Shown here in pieces: positions 45,698-54,853 of a stretch of 64,000 nt of DNA. The notes under the pieces were generated by a model. That model had not been told where the DNA came from. It saw only the letters and a program-made list of their open reading frames with translations, and did no database searches. Source of the DNA: JAIOSM01 sp023143455 (lineage in GTDB: Bacteria; Desulfobacterota; Desulfobacteria; Desulfobacterales; Desulfobacteraceae); assembly GCA_030632885.1 (NCBI GenBank), contig DAOVTW010000013.1, positions 1 through 64,000 of the forward strand, in the 5' to 3' direction. Each line of letters starts with the position of its first letter. The stretch's first letter is position 1. The translations under genes were made by a program, and so were the position numbers.

Positions 45698-47349
45698 ACT
45701 TGTATAATTACCGGTATTATCATGGGTTTACGTTTTATTGCAAAACTGAAGTACTCTTTTAGAGCTTTGGTTAATCTATTTCTTAAAATTTCCATATTCA
45801 TGCCTTCAATAAGCCCTTGTTTTAATTCTTCAACAACCTCAAGAATTACACATTGTGCATCATCAACAAGATATCCTGTTGCCGCATTAAAAACAAAACC
45901 TTTAGAAAAAAGATCAGGGCCTGAAAGAATATCACCAGTTTCTTCGTCCATTACCATTGAAACAATTACAAGTCCATGTTCCGAGAGTTGATGTCTTTCT
46001 TTTAAAACACTTCTGCCGACATCACCAATCCCCTTGCCATCAACAAGAATTTTTCCGACATTGACCCTTCCGGATATTCTTCCTCCGTCTTCATCAAAGA
46101 TAACAACCCCACCATCTTCTACAACAAGGGCTTTTTCCTTTGCAATACCAAGCTTTTCCGCAAGTCTTGCATGTACTACCAGATGTCGATATTCACCATG
46201 AACAGGAATAAAATATTCAGGTTTAGTAAGACTGATCATCAATTTTAATTCTTCCTGATAGGCGTGCCCTGAAGAATGTACTTGGGCAACCTTATTATAC
46301 ACTACATCTGCACCACGCTTATATAGACTATTAATAATATTTGCTATTGCTTTTTCATTTCCCGGGATATCCTTTGATGAGAGAATAACTCTATCTCCGC
46401 GCTTTACTTTAACATGCCTGTGAGCGCCTGTAGCCATACGGGATAAGGCTGACATAGGTTCTCCCTGGCTACCTGTAGTAATAACAAGCACTTTATTATC
46501 AGGGATATCTTTTATTTCCTTGATATCTAAAATCTTATCATCAGGGCATTTTAAATATCCAAGATCCGTTGCGACTGCAACTGTTTGTAAAATACTTCTG
46601 CCATCAAAAGCAATTATCCGTCCTATCCTCAGGGCAATATCAACAAGCTGCTGGATTCTTGCAACATTAGATGCAAAAAGAGCAATAATAACTCTCCCCT
46701 CACTTGCTGCCACAAAATTGTCCAAACTTTCACCAATATCCTGGTTCGATATTGTATAACCTTTTTTTTCCACATTTGTGGAATCAGACAACAAAACTAA
46801 AACGCCCTCTTCCCCGCATCTTGCAAACCGTGAAACATCAGTTGCATTTTCTTCTTCAGGGCTATGACACATCCTGAAATCCCCGGTATGGACAATCTTA
46901 CCCACCGGAGTTTTAATGTGCAAACCAAAACCACCAATTATACTGTGGCTAACACAAATGAATTCAATTTCAAAGGGATCAATACAAATTGTTTCACCAT
47001 ATTTTACTATATTAAACGAAACATTTGGGAAAAAACCAAAGAAATCAAGTTTGTTCTTTACTATGCTTAATGAAAATTTAGAGCCATAAACAGGAACGGG
47101 GATTTCCTTTAAAAAATAAGGGATGGCGCCTATATGATCTTCATGTGCGTGGGTTATTATCAGACCTTTTACTTTGGAAATATTATCACGAAGGTAACCC
47201 ATATCCGGTATAACAATATCTATACCAAGCATATATTCTTCAGGGAACATCAGTCCTGCATCAATTACAAAAATAGTATCCCCATATTCTATGACCATCA
47301 TATTGAGACCGATTTCTCCCAATCCGCCCAATGGTATTATTTTAAGCAT
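45694..47349 (-). CDS. rnj: Ribonuclease J
   Basis: A 551-residue metallo-beta-lactamase/beta-CASP RNase. The zinc motif is THAHEDHIGAIP, with a later GDFRMCHSPEE acidic motif and the beta-CASP TTGSQGEPMSAL segment, and the C-terminal domain is complete. RNase J has 5' exonuclease and endonuclease activity in mRNA turnover and rRNA maturation. AGGTTGA precedes the ATG. ftsK overlaps its end by 4 nt. Confidence 0.95.
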   Translation of the reverse strand: MLKIIPLGGLGEIGLNMMVIEYGDTIFVIDAGLMFPEEYMLGIDIVIPDMGYLRDNISKVKGLIITHAHEDHIGAIPYFLKEIPVPVYGSKFSLSIVKNKLDFFGFFPNVSFNIVKYGETICIDPFEIEFICVSHSIIGGFGLHIKTPVGKIVHTGDFRMCHSPEEENATDVSRFARCGEEGVLVLLSDSTNVEKKGYTISNQDIGESLDNFVAASEGRVIIALFASNVARIQQLVDIALRIGRIIAFDGRSILQTVAVATDLGYLKCPDDKILDIKEIKDIPDNKVLVITTGSQGEPMSALSRMATGAHRHVKVKRGDRVILSSKDIPGNEKAIANIINSLYKRGADVVYNKVAQVHSSGHAYQEELKLMISLTKPEYFIPVHGEYRHLVVHARLAEKLGIAKEKALVVEDGGVVIFDEDGGRISGRVNVGKILVDGKGIGDVGRSVLKERHQLSEHGLVIVSMVMDEETGDILSGPDLFSKGFVFNAATGYLVDDAQCVILEVVEELKQGLIEGMNMEILRNRLTKALKEYFSFAIKRKPMIIPVIIQV

Positions 47350-47370
47350 TTATCAACCTATATAAATAAT

Positions 47371-47703
47371 TTAAATTTGGATCTTAAGCTTTTCAAGTAT
47401 TAAGTCCATTTTATTAATAAGCCATTCACGTTGTTCTGAAATAGCATAGTCCATACAATCACATCTGATATTTGTTTTAATTCTCACTAACAACTCGGCT
47501 GACAAACTATCATTCTCCAACACAAGGGCAAAAACATGAGGCTTGCAATTTTTATGTTCTTTTTGAATGGGTGTCAGAATTTCTTGGGCAAGCTCAACCC
47601 AATAAATTGAGCCAAGAGTTGAAACCTCAAAGTGTGTGTCTAAATATTTTTTAAGCTCTTCAAAATCATTTGGTCTTAAGCCATCAATTACATATTGTTT
47701 CAT
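47371..47703 (-). CDS. Hypothetical protein upstream of rnj
   Basis: A 110-residue cytoplasmic protein I cannot assign, starting MKQYVIDGLRPNDFEELKKYL and ending in a Leu/Lys helix. It has two central Cys (RCDCMDY) and no membrane segment. Met at 47709 is another possible start (GTGGTAG lies about 6 nt before it). It lies 21 bp upstream of rnj on the same strand, so co-transcription is possible. Confidence 0.6.
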   Translation of the reverse strand: MKQYVIDGLRPNDFEELKKYLDTHFEVSTLGSIYWVELAQEILTPIQKEHKNCKPHVFALVLENDSLSAELLVRIKTNIRCDCMDYAISEQREWLINKMDLILEKLKIQI

Positions 47704-48121
47704 AACCATGCAGACTACCACAAAACAATGAATTTTTGCAAGAATAAACACAATTCAAAATAATTGCCATAAGATTTGGTAGCAATACCACTTTGTAATA
47801 TTTGTTTCCAAGATAGAGCATTGAAGGACTTTTTTCGCTTAGGTTTCTATTTTTTGTCATGCTCAGACTTTAAGAAAAACTCAGGTTTGAGTTTGATTGA
47901 AAACATAGCAAAGGTTGATTTACTAAAAATAGAAAGATGCGCTACAAAAAGCCCTTCAAAGCTCTATCAAGCAGGGTGATATAAAACACAAAAACATTTG
48001 AATCTCCGATTGACTTCCATGATTTCATATTGTATTGACAAAGAAGGAAAATCAATTGAAAATTTTCCGTTTTTTAACACTATTATCGCAATAAATAGAA
48101 AAATTTTCAATGGTCTATAGG
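47704..48121. other. Gap with decayed sequence left of the nuclease/MBL pair
   Basis: This gap holds the possible transposon relic at 47776-47979 (listed separately) and two of three GAAAATTTTC-like motifs (48058-48067 and about 48099-48108) that precede the 28-bp palindrome. ATTGAAAATTTT at 48055 and AAAATTTTCAAT at about 48100 form an inverted pair. I see no intact gene. Confidence 0.4.
47776..47979 (+). pseudogene. Possible transposase-like relic
   Basis: A 67-codon frame, without a ribosome binding site, ends ERCATKSPSKLYQAG. A similar ending, RYAMQKPFEALS, is read at 49806-49844, and the DNA also matches (GCTAC-AAAAAGCCCTTCAAAG versus GCTATGCAAAAGCCCTTTGAAG). The two look like C-terminal stubs of the same kind of gene on each side of the nuclease/MBL pair. 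I cannot name the family, so transposase is a guess from context. Confidence 0.25.
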
Positions 48122-48149
48122 TGATATATAGAAAATTTTCTATATATCA
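48122..48149. promoter_or_regulatory. 28-bp perfect palindrome upstream of nuclease-like gene
   Basis: TGATATATAGAAAA (48122-48135) is followed at once by its exact reverse complement (48136-48149). It lies 41 nt before the chosen start of the next gene. Its centre, GAAAATTTTC, recurs at 48058-48067 and, with one extra A, at 48098-48108. This pattern suggests an operator for a dimeric repressor, but no regulator gene is adjacent. Confidence 0.6.
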
Positions 48150-48190
48150 ACAATGTTATGTGTCAAGAAAAAGCCTGGAGTTTACAGAAA

Positions 48191-49036
48191 ATGAAAAGAA
48201 GACTGGAAAAGAATGTCAAAGATAAATTGATAGCAAGCAGTCTATGGTCTAATAAAATCAAACCGGATTGTGTAAACGAGAACGTCTTTCTCGCTATTCG
48301 GGACAACCGGATAGATATGTATCACAAAGGAGGAAAACTTTTTGGCTATGACAACAGTGGCTTTAAGACACACCTAAAATATGCTTCCGTAATTACAGAA
48401 AGCGGGAGGGATTATCTGTCTGAATCAGAATTATCAAGTTATAGATTGGCTTCTAACTTTGAAGAAAATTATCAGAGAATTAAAGAAAACTGTTCCAACT
48501 ATTCAGGAATAGAAGCTTCTAGTGTTTCAGACATGTATCACAAACACTCATACTTATCAAACAGTACTGTTATTGTTTTGGACATTGAAATTTCGCTTGA
48601 ATCATTAAACAATGAAAACAAGCAAGATAGGATTGATATTTTACTGTTCAATAAAAATTCCAATACACTTCAGTTTGTTGAGGCAAAACACTTTTCAAAT
48701 AAAGAAATTTGGTCAAGGACAGTTCCTAAAGTAATAAGTCAAATAAAGAGATATGAATCACAATTAGCAAAACGAAAACCAGATATACTTTCAGAATACG
48801 CTGAGTATGTGAAAGATATAAATGAAATTTTTGAGATATCGTTACCTGTGCCAACTGATATTGATGACAAAGTCACTTTGTTTATTTTTGGTTTTGATAA
48901 CAACCAAAAAAACGGAAGATTGAAAAGGCTTATTACAAAAAATCATAAATATTCAGGAACAAAGAACTACTCTATTGGAAACATAAAGCGGGTGTTAACT
49001 GAAAATCTTTGGAAAACAAAGGCCTTGCAGTTATGA
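48191..49036 (+). CDS. PD-(D/E)XK nuclease-like protein of a two-gene unit
   Basis: A 281-residue protein. The middle reads VIVLDIEISL (Glu133), RIDILLFN (Asp149) and LQFVEAKHF (Glu164, Lys166), matching the E...D...E-x-K pattern of PD-(D/E)XK nucleases. The rest is unassigned. I use ATG 48191 because GGAG lies 10 nt before it; an in-frame ATG at 48158 is the alternative. The stop overlaps the next ATG by 4 nt (ATGA). Paired with a metallo-beta-lactamase protein and sitting in a decayed, accessory patch, it could belong to a defence or RNA-processing unit; this is inference. Confidence 0.65.
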   Translation: MKRRLEKNVKDKLIASSLWSNKIKPDCVNENVFLAIRDNRIDMYHKGGKLFGYDNSGFKTHLKYASVITESGRDYLSESELSSYRLASNFEENYQRIKENCSNYSGIEASSVSDMYHKHSYLSNSTVIVLDIEISLESLNNENKQDRIDILLFNKNSNTLQFVEAKHFSNKEIWSRTVPKVISQIKRYESQLAKRKPDILSEYAEYVKDINEIFEISLPVPTDIDDKVTLFIFGFDNNQKNGRLKRLITKNHKYSGTKNYSIGNIKRVLTENLWKTKALQL

Positions 49037-49500
49037 ACTTTAAGATTCACAAAGGCACTAAAGAAATTGGAGGATCATGTGTGGAAATCTGGACAGAATC
49101 GACACGGATAGTTGTTGATTTTGGGATGCCTTTGGTAAATCCAGACAAGACGCAGTTTGACTCAAGGGCTATTAAGAATTTGTCAGTAAATGAATTGATT
49201 AGAAAGGGAATTCCACCAGACATTAAATAGCTTTATGAAAATAAAGGTAATACAGCTTTGGTTTTATCTCACGCCCACCAAGACCATTTTGGACTAATAA
49301 AATATGCAAATGCAAATTGCAAAATCTATCTTGGTAGAGCCACTCAAAAACTAATTGAAATAACAAGTATTTTTACAAACCAAGATTGGGAAATATCAAC
49401 TTCTCGCCATTTTGAATCAGGAAAATTATTTTTTATCGGTGATATTCAAATTACGCCATACTTGATGGACCACGATAACGAGACAGTAACAATTGCCTAA
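49033..49500 (+). pseudogene. Broken metallo-beta-lactamase-fold (RNase J-like) gene with in-frame TAG
   Basis: From ATG 49033 the frame reads FKIHKGTKEIGGSCVEIW and VVDFGMPLVNP, then meets TAG at codon 66 (49228-49230). The same frame continues directly to the zinc motif SHAHQDHFG (codons 79-87) and stops at 49498-49500, codon 156. RNase J-like proteins are usually 400-550 residues, so the gene is both interrupted and cut short. The upstream nuclease-like gene overlaps it by 4 nt. If TAG were decoded (for example as pyrrolysine) the missing 3' part would still be lost. Confidence 0.75.
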
Positions 49501-50016
49501 ACCACATAACATTGCTTTTTGACTCCAGAATACAAATATACATGGATCTTGCATGAAGGTCGATTCCACAATAATAATTATATTGTTCTTTATAAAGTTG
49601 TGTTGAGCCTTCTCCTTGTTTAGAGGTTAATTGCCTTCCACAATATAATAGTTTGCTGTGTCAAAGGGAAGGCTCAATTAGTATCAAATCACTGCACTGG
49701 ATTTTTAATCCGCTTCGCTTCGAAAAAACCAGTGAGTTCGAACGTTATCAGCGGATGCATTCTCCAAATAATGGCTTAGGTTGAAATGATCTGTAAAAAT
49801 GCCTCGATATGCTATGCAAAAGCCCTTTGAAGCTTTATCTTAAAATATAATTTATTTTTGAATAATAATTTTTTGTCTGCTTTTTACATTATTGCAGATG
49901 ATTCTACTCCGACCCTAATGCAAATATCCAGAACATCTTTAAATAGACCCTTGCAAATATCAAAATAAACATTAGAATAAAAGGGTTATAGACTTGTATT
50001 ATGGAGATATGAAAAA
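49501..50016. other. Gap with hairpins and a relic, right of the broken MBL gene
   Basis: There is no intact gene. Two hairpins are visible: TTGAGCCTTC (49603-49612) pairs with GAAGGCTCAA (49668-49677), and CACTGGATTTTT (49695-49706) pairs, with one mismatch, with AAAAAACCAGTG (49723-49734). At 49806-49844 lies a stub similar to 47935-47979. Together these suggest the edge of a lost mobile element. No T-run makes either hairpin a clear terminator. Confidence 0.4.
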
Positions 50017-50253
50017 ATGCCTATATATGAATATATATGTGATGATTGTAACATTGAATTTGAAGCCCTGGTATTTGGAGGTGATACACCTGAATGCCCC
50101 CAATGTCAAAGCAGTAAGGCAAAAAAACTAATGTCTGCATGCTCGTTTAAGTCAAATTCTTCTAATCCTTCAGAACCTGCCAAAAGCTCTGCTTCTTCAT
50201 CAGCCTGCGGTGGTTGTGCTGCTACTGCCTGTGGCTCTTGCAGCAGCGGATAA
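50017..50253 (+). CDS. FmdB-family zinc-ribbon protein
   Basis: A 78-residue protein with the FmdB zinc ribbon: MPIYEYICDDCNIEFE, then CPQCQSSKAKKLMS, two CxxC knuckles. The tail is Ser/Ala-rich and ends in a Cys/Gly cluster (CGGCAATACGSC). The family is named after a regulator of formamidase, but most members have unknown roles. GGAG lies upstream of the ATG. hemC follows 18 bp later, so it probably starts this operon. Confidence 0.9.
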   Translation: MPIYEYICDDCNIEFEALVFGGDTPECPQCQSSKAKKLMSACSFKSNSSNPSEPAKSSASSSACGGCAATACGSCSSG

Positions 50254-50271
50254 TTTTTTGGATACTTCTTT

Positions 50272-51201
50272 ATGAAAAAAATATTTAAAATTGGAACCAG
50301 AGCAAGTAAGCTTGCTTTGTGGCAGGCAAATTGGGTGCAATCCCAATTAAACAAATTTTTCCCTGATGTTGAAACTCAAATTATTAAGATAACAACTACA
50401 GGTGATAAGATTCTTGACCGTCCCCTGGCACTGGTTGGCGGGAAAGGGCTTTTTGTTAAAGAGATCGAAAAAGCTCTTTTTGATAAAGAGATAGATATTG
50501 CTGTGCACAGTATGAAAGATATGCCAGGCACACTTCCCCAAGGTCTCACCATTGGTGCTATCCCCAAAAGAGAAAACCCCTATGATATCATTGTCTCAAG
50601 GCAAAATATCAAGTTGGCTGATCTGCCCTTAAACGCGAAAATCGGAACCAGCAGTTTACGACGAGCTTCACAACTTAAACACTTCCGGAACGATCTTGAT
50701 ATATCATCCATAAGAGGAAACCTTGAAACAAGACTTAAAAAGCTATCCGCAGGTGAATTTGATGCAATAGTACTTGCTGCCGCAGGGATTAAACGCCTTG
50801 GCATGGAAAATCTTATTACTGAGTACCTTGATGAAACAACTATGATTCCGGCAGTTGGACAAGGTGCCCTATGTATTGAAACAAGAGAAAATGATCATGT
50901 TCTTGAACCTGTGATGGCAAAATTGAATCATAAAGAAACTGCTATTTGTGTTACAGGAGAGCGTGCTTTTTTAAATAGACTTGAAGGAAGCTGCCACATC
51001 CCTGTTGGTTGTTTTGCTAAATTTGTTGATAATACAATTATACTTACAGGAATTGTTGCATCACTTGATGGAACAAAAATTATCAAACATAACCTTAATG
51101 CCAAACCAGATATTGTTGTGGAAAAAGGTATTGAATTAGCTGACACTCTTCTTAAAAACGGCGCAAAAGAAATATTGGAGAATTTAAAAATAAATGACTG
51201 A
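50272..51201 (+). CDS. hemC: Hydroxymethylbilane synthase (porphobilinogen deaminase)
   Basis: A 309-residue enzyme joining four porphobilinogens into hydroxymethylbilane. It has an N-terminal KIGTRASKLALWQA, the active-site Asp in VHSMKDMPG, and the cofactor Cys in LEGSCHIPVG that carries the dipyrromethane. The length is normal. It overlaps the following cobA/hemD gene by 8 nt, so the tetrapyrrole steps are coupled. Confidence 0.97.
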   Translation: MKKIFKIGTRASKLALWQANWVQSQLNKFFPDVETQIIKITTTGDKILDRPLALVGGKGLFVKEIEKALFDKEIDIAVHSMKDMPGTLPQGLTIGAIPKRENPYDIIVSRQNIKLADLPLNAKIGTSSLRRASQLKHFRNDLDISSIRGNLETRLKKLSAGEFDAIVLAAAGIKRLGMENLITEYLDETTMIPAVGQGALCIETRENDHVLEPVMAKLNHKETAICVTGERAFLNRLEGSCHIPVGCFAKFVDNTIILTGIVASLDGTKIIKHNLNAKPDIVVEKGIELADTLLKNGAKEILENLKIND

Positions 51202-52720
51202 TAAATACGGTAAAATATTTCTGATTGGAGCAGGTCCTGGTGACCCTGGACTTATCACTTTAAAAGCTGTGGAATGCATTAAGAATGCTGATGTTGTTGT
51301 TTATGACTATCTAGCAGCACCAGCATTGCTTGAATATGCAGATAAAAACTCTGAGATTATATATGTAGGAAAAAAAGGTGGCGACCATACTCTTTCCCAA
51401 GATGGTATTAATGAGCTTTTAATCAATAAGGCAAAACAAGGGCTAACCGTTGCAAGATTAAAAGGTGGCGATCCTTTTATTTTTGGACGAGGAGGAGAAG
51501 AAGCTGAGCTTATTTCTGACAATAATATACCATTTGAAATCATCCCCGGAGTCACGTCAGCAATTGCCGCACCTGCTTACGCAGGGATACCTCTCACACA
51601 TAGAGAGCATTCATCTTCTGTGTCGATAATTACAGGGCACGAAGATCCAACAAAAAAAGATTCAAGTATTGATTGGAAATCTTTTGCTAAAAGCACAAGC
51701 ACCCTTGTATTTCTAATGGGTGTTAAAAACCTGCCAGGTATTGTAGAAAATCTTCAAAGTCATGGGAAAGACCCTCAAACCCATGTAGCACTCGTTAGAT
51801 GGGGTACAACACCTAAGCAGAGAACTGTTACTGGCAACCTTAAAAATATTGTTGAAAAAGTCGAACAAGCAGGTCTTAAATCTCCTGCAATTATAATTAT
51901 AGGAAGCGTTGTAAAATTAAAAGAAAAACTAAATTGGTTTGAAAATCTACCTTTACTTGGCAAAAAAATTGTAGTTACAAGGGCAAGAGCGCAGGCCAGT
52001 GGCTTTATTACATTGCTGCGCAAAGCTGGTGCTGAATGTATTGAAATTCCAACTATTAAAATTTCTCCACCCAAAGACAATCTGCCTCTTGAAAATAGTA
52101 TTGATAATATTAATTCATTTGACTGGGTGATTTTTACCAGTGTAAATGGAGTAAAATTCTTTTTTGACACACTTTATTCAAAAGGTAAAGATGTTAGAAT
52201 CCTTGGTCATCTTAAGTTTGCTTGTATTGGACCTATAACAAAAGAAAAGCTTAAAGAGTTCGGTATCATATCTGATGTTTTGCCTGAAACATATAGAGCT
52301 GAGTCTGTTGTAAAAGCTTTTTTAGACAAAGGGATAAAGGGTAAACATATCCTTATCCCAAGAGCAAAAGAGGCAAGAGCAATTTTACCCCAAGAGCTGA
52401 AAAACATGGGTGCTGTTGTTGAAGAAGTTACTGCTTATGAAACAAGCCTGGTAGACGATGACAAGGATACTCTTATTAAAATGCTTGAGAACAATGATAT
52501 TGATATTGTTACCTTTACAAGCTCATCCACAGTTCAAAATTTTGCTAAACTGATACCTGCTGATAAATTTGAAAAATTAATAAAAAACATTACAAGTGCA
52601 TGCATAGGTCCTATTACTGAGAAGACTGCAATATCTCTTGGGTTTAAACCTGATATAGTTGCAAAAGACTTTACTATTGAAGGACTTATGGACTCAATTT
52701 TCAAACATTTTAGCAAATAA
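51194..52720 (+). CDS. cobA/hemD: Fused uroporphyrinogen-III methyltransferase/synthase
   Basis: A 508-residue two-domain enzyme. Residues 1-245 are a SUMT (CobA): GAGPGDPGLITLKA, LKGGDPFIFGRGGEE and the VTSAIAAPAYAGIPLTHR substrate loop. Residues about 255-505 are uroporphyrinogen-III synthase (HemD): VVTRARAQASGF and later VTFTSSSTVQNF. The fusion makes and methylates uroporphyrinogen III to precorrin-2, which leads to sirohaem and, in sulfate reducers, to haem by the alternative route. It follows hemC with an 8-nt overlap. Confidence 0.95.
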   Translation: MTDKYGKIFLIGAGPGDPGLITLKAVECIKNADVVVYDYLAAPALLEYADKNSEIIYVGKKGGDHTLSQDGINELLINKAKQGLTVARLKGGDPFIFGRGGEEAELISDNNIPFEIIPGVTSAIAAPAYAGIPLTHREHSSSVSIITGHEDPTKKDSSIDWKSFAKSTSTLVFLMGVKNLPGIVENLQSHGKDPQTHVALVRWGTTPKQRTVTGNLKNIVEKVEQAGLKSPAIIIIGSVVKLKEKLNWFENLPLLGKKIVVTRARAQASGFITLLRKAGAECIEIPTIKISPPKDNLPLENSIDNINSFDWVIFTSVNGVKFFFDTLYSKGKDVRILGHLKFACIGPITKEKLKEFGIISDVLPETYRAESVVKAFLDKGIKGKHILIPRAKEARAILPQELKNMGAVVEEVTAYETSLVDDDKDTLIKMLENNDIDIVTFTSSSTVQNFAKLIPADKFEKLIKNITSACIGPITEKTAISLGFKPDIVAKDFTIEGLMDSIFKHFSK

Positions 52721-52743
52721 TAATATTCTTTTAAAATAGGCTT

Positions 52744-53721
52744 ATGAAGATTGATAATAGAAAAATAAATTACCTTAGAATTTCAATAACTGACAGATGT
52801 AATTTTAACTGCAAATATTGTGTTCCTAAAGAACCATCCCGCCAAGTTGCCCATGATAAGATTGCACGTTATGAAGAAATTCTAAAAATAGTTGACCTTG
52901 CTGTTGATCTTGGCATAACAAAAATTCGAATTACCGGAGGAGAACCTTTTGTAAGAAAAGGAATTTTCAACTTTCTTAAGCAACTCTGCCTTATAAAAGA
53001 ATTAAATGATATATCCATAACAACAAATGCCTCACTTCTGACACCTGATAAATTGCAACGCCTTTGGGATATGGGTATTAAACGGTTAAACTTCAGTCTT
53101 GATACACTTAACAGTGACAAATTTTCTTATATTACCGGAAAAGACCAATTTAACAGAGTATTTGATAATATCCTTTTTGCCAAGAAAGTCGGGTTTTCCC
53201 CAATTAAAATCAATGCTGTTATTTTAAAAGATATAAATGATAATGAAATTTGTGATCTTGCAGCTATTTCCATTGAACATCCTTTCCAAATAAGATTTAT
53301 CGAATATATGCCCATGGGAAATTCTAATATAGAAAATAGCCAACAAATCCTTACATCCCATATAAAGGCAACAATTGAATCAAGCCTTGGTCCTCTTATA
53401 CCTGTTACAAAATCTATTAACGATGGCCCTGCAAAAAAATTTAAACTTGAAAATAGCAAGGGCGGAATAGGATTTATAACACCAATAAGCGAACATTTCT
53501 GTAATGACTGCAACAGGCTGAGGCTAACTGCCCTAGGAAAGCTTAGACCATGTTTATTAAATGATTATGAAAAAGACATATTAACTCCTTTAAGAAATGG
53601 AGCTTCAAAAGAAGAATTAAAAGCTTTGATTCAAAAAATAATTATTGAAAAACCATCTTCTCACAACCTTGGATATGAAAATGATAAAATTATGTCTCAG
53701 ATGTCTTCCATCGGGGGATAA
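52744..53721 (+). CDS. moaA: GTP 3',8-cyclase MoaA
   Basis: A 325-residue radical SAM enzyme of molybdopterin synthesis. The N-terminal cluster motif is CNFNCKYC (C-x3-C-x2-C), the SAM-binding GGE motif is RITGGEPF, and the C-terminal cluster CNDCNRLRLTALGKLRPCL binds the second [4Fe-4S] that holds GTP. It ends in the Gly-Gly tail (SSIGG) needed for turnover. AGG lies close before the ATG. It sits 23 bp after cobA/hemD, so both cofactor pathways may share a transcript. Confidence 0.96.
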   Translation: MKIDNRKINYLRISITDRCNFNCKYCVPKEPSRQVAHDKIARYEEILKIVDLAVDLGITKIRITGGEPFVRKGIFNFLKQLCLIKELNDISITTNASLLTPDKLQRLWDMGIKRLNFSLDTLNSDKFSYITGKDQFNRVFDNILFAKKVGFSPIKINAVILKDINDNEICDLAAISIEHPFQIRFIEYMPMGNSNIENSQQILTSHIKATIESSLGPLIPVTKSINDGPAKKFKLENSKGGIGFITPISEHFCNDCNRLRLTALGKLRPCLLNDYEKDILTPLRNGASKEELKALIQKIIIEKPSSHNLGYENDKIMSQMSSIGG

Positions 53722-53763
53722 AAAGGTCGGATAAAAGAAGGAAGGATATATCATTATTTCAAA

Positions 53764-54789
53764 ATGGATATATTAGAATCCATAGAACAAAGGCTGAAAC
53801 TAAACGAAGACACAGCCAGAAAATTTCACGAAATTGAAATAAGTATACTTTCTATTCTCAACTTTCAGGACCTTTGTGAAAGTCTTCTTACAAAAGTAAG
53901 TAACACATTTAATATCCCTTTGGTATGGTTATCTATTATTGAAGACAATCCTATATCAGAATACATAAAAACAATTGATAATTCAAATATTGTCCAATCA
54001 AAAACTACTTTCCTTTCAAGAAAAGATTTCATACTAATCACTCAAAACACTCTAACCCCATTACTCATCAATACAAACATGGAAAAGTTTGATCAGATTT
54101 ATCCTGTAAATTCCTCACAGAGCATTACTTCTATTGCAATTGTACCAATAACTCTTGATGGAAAAATAATTGGCAGTCTTAATCTTGCTGATTCTGATTC
54201 TAAAAGGTTTGAACCAGGCATTGATACAAGCCTGCTTGAGCAGCTTGGTGTTAAGATATCGCTTTGTTTTTCAAACGTGACTGCCCATGAAAAATTAAAA
54301 TTCCTTGCCTTTCATGACCCTTTAACAGGCTTAGTAAACAGAGGAGTTATGGACAGGATACTTAAAAGAGAATGTGATCGTGCAAAAAGGTATAGCACTG
54401 ACCTTTCTCTTATATTTTTTGATTTGGACAATTTTAAGAATATTAACGATACTTATGGACATGACATAGGTGACCAGGCTCTTATCATTACAGCAAATAT
54501 TTTTGATAACTTACGGCGGGGTTCTGATATTATTTCAAGATATGCTGGGGATGAATTTGTTGCAATTCTGCCTTCTACAAAATTAAAACAAGCTGAAGAA
54601 TTTGTCTTAAGAACTAAATATGAATTTTCAAAAAAATCTGTTCGGGCTGACGGGAAAAGCTTTCATATTCACACAAGCCATGGTGTAGCATCTTTTTTTG
54701 AAGACAATTGCAAATCATCATCAGAGCTACTAAAGCATGCTGACAAAAAACTCTATCAGGCAAAACAAAATAAAAATAATAAGCCCTGA
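53764..54789 (+). CDS. GAF-domain diguanylate cyclase
   Basis: A 341-residue protein: an N-terminal GAF sensor (about 20-170) and a GGDEF domain (about 180-338). The active-site signature reads RYAGDEFVAIL, an accepted AGDEF variant, and RGSD five residues before it forms the product-inhibition I-site (RxxD). It is therefore probably an active, feedback-regulated c-di-GMP synthase. No membrane anchor is seen. It ends in a hairpin terminator that overlaps its stop codon. Confidence 0.9.
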   Translation: MDILESIEQRLKLNEDTARKFHEIEISILSILNFQDLCESLLTKVSNTFNIPLVWLSIIEDNPISEYIKTIDNSNIVQSKTTFLSRKDFILITQNTLTPLLINTNMEKFDQIYPVNSSQSITSIAIVPITLDGKIIGSLNLADSDSKRFEPGIDTSLLEQLGVKISLCFSNVTAHEKLKFLAFHDPLTGLVNRGVMDRILKRECDRAKRYSTDLSLIFFDLDNFKNINDTYGHDIGDQALIITANIFDNLRRGSDIISRYAGDEFVAILPSTKLKQAEEFVLRTKYEFSKKSVRADGKSFHIHTSHGVASFFEDNCKSSSELLKHADKKLYQAKQNKNNKP

Positions 54790-54823
54790 CCATCCTTTTA
54801 AATAAGGCTTGGAATCAGGGCTT
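54781..54823. terminator. Bidirectional terminator between diguanylate cyclase gene and rplQ
   Basis: AAGCCCTGA (54781-54789, including the TGA stop) pairs perfectly with TCAGGGCTT (54815-54823). On the minus strand the stem is followed by ATTATTTTTATTTT, a good T-tract for ending the ribosomal operon. On + the tract is weaker. Confidence 0.75.
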
Positions 54824-54853
54824 AATAAATTTTGTATTAAGTATTAATATGCC

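Noticed and set aside
49695..49760. Integron attC-like site around AACGTTAT
   Set aside because: The core sites do not fit RYYYAAC/GTTRRRY, and no integrase or cassette array is near.
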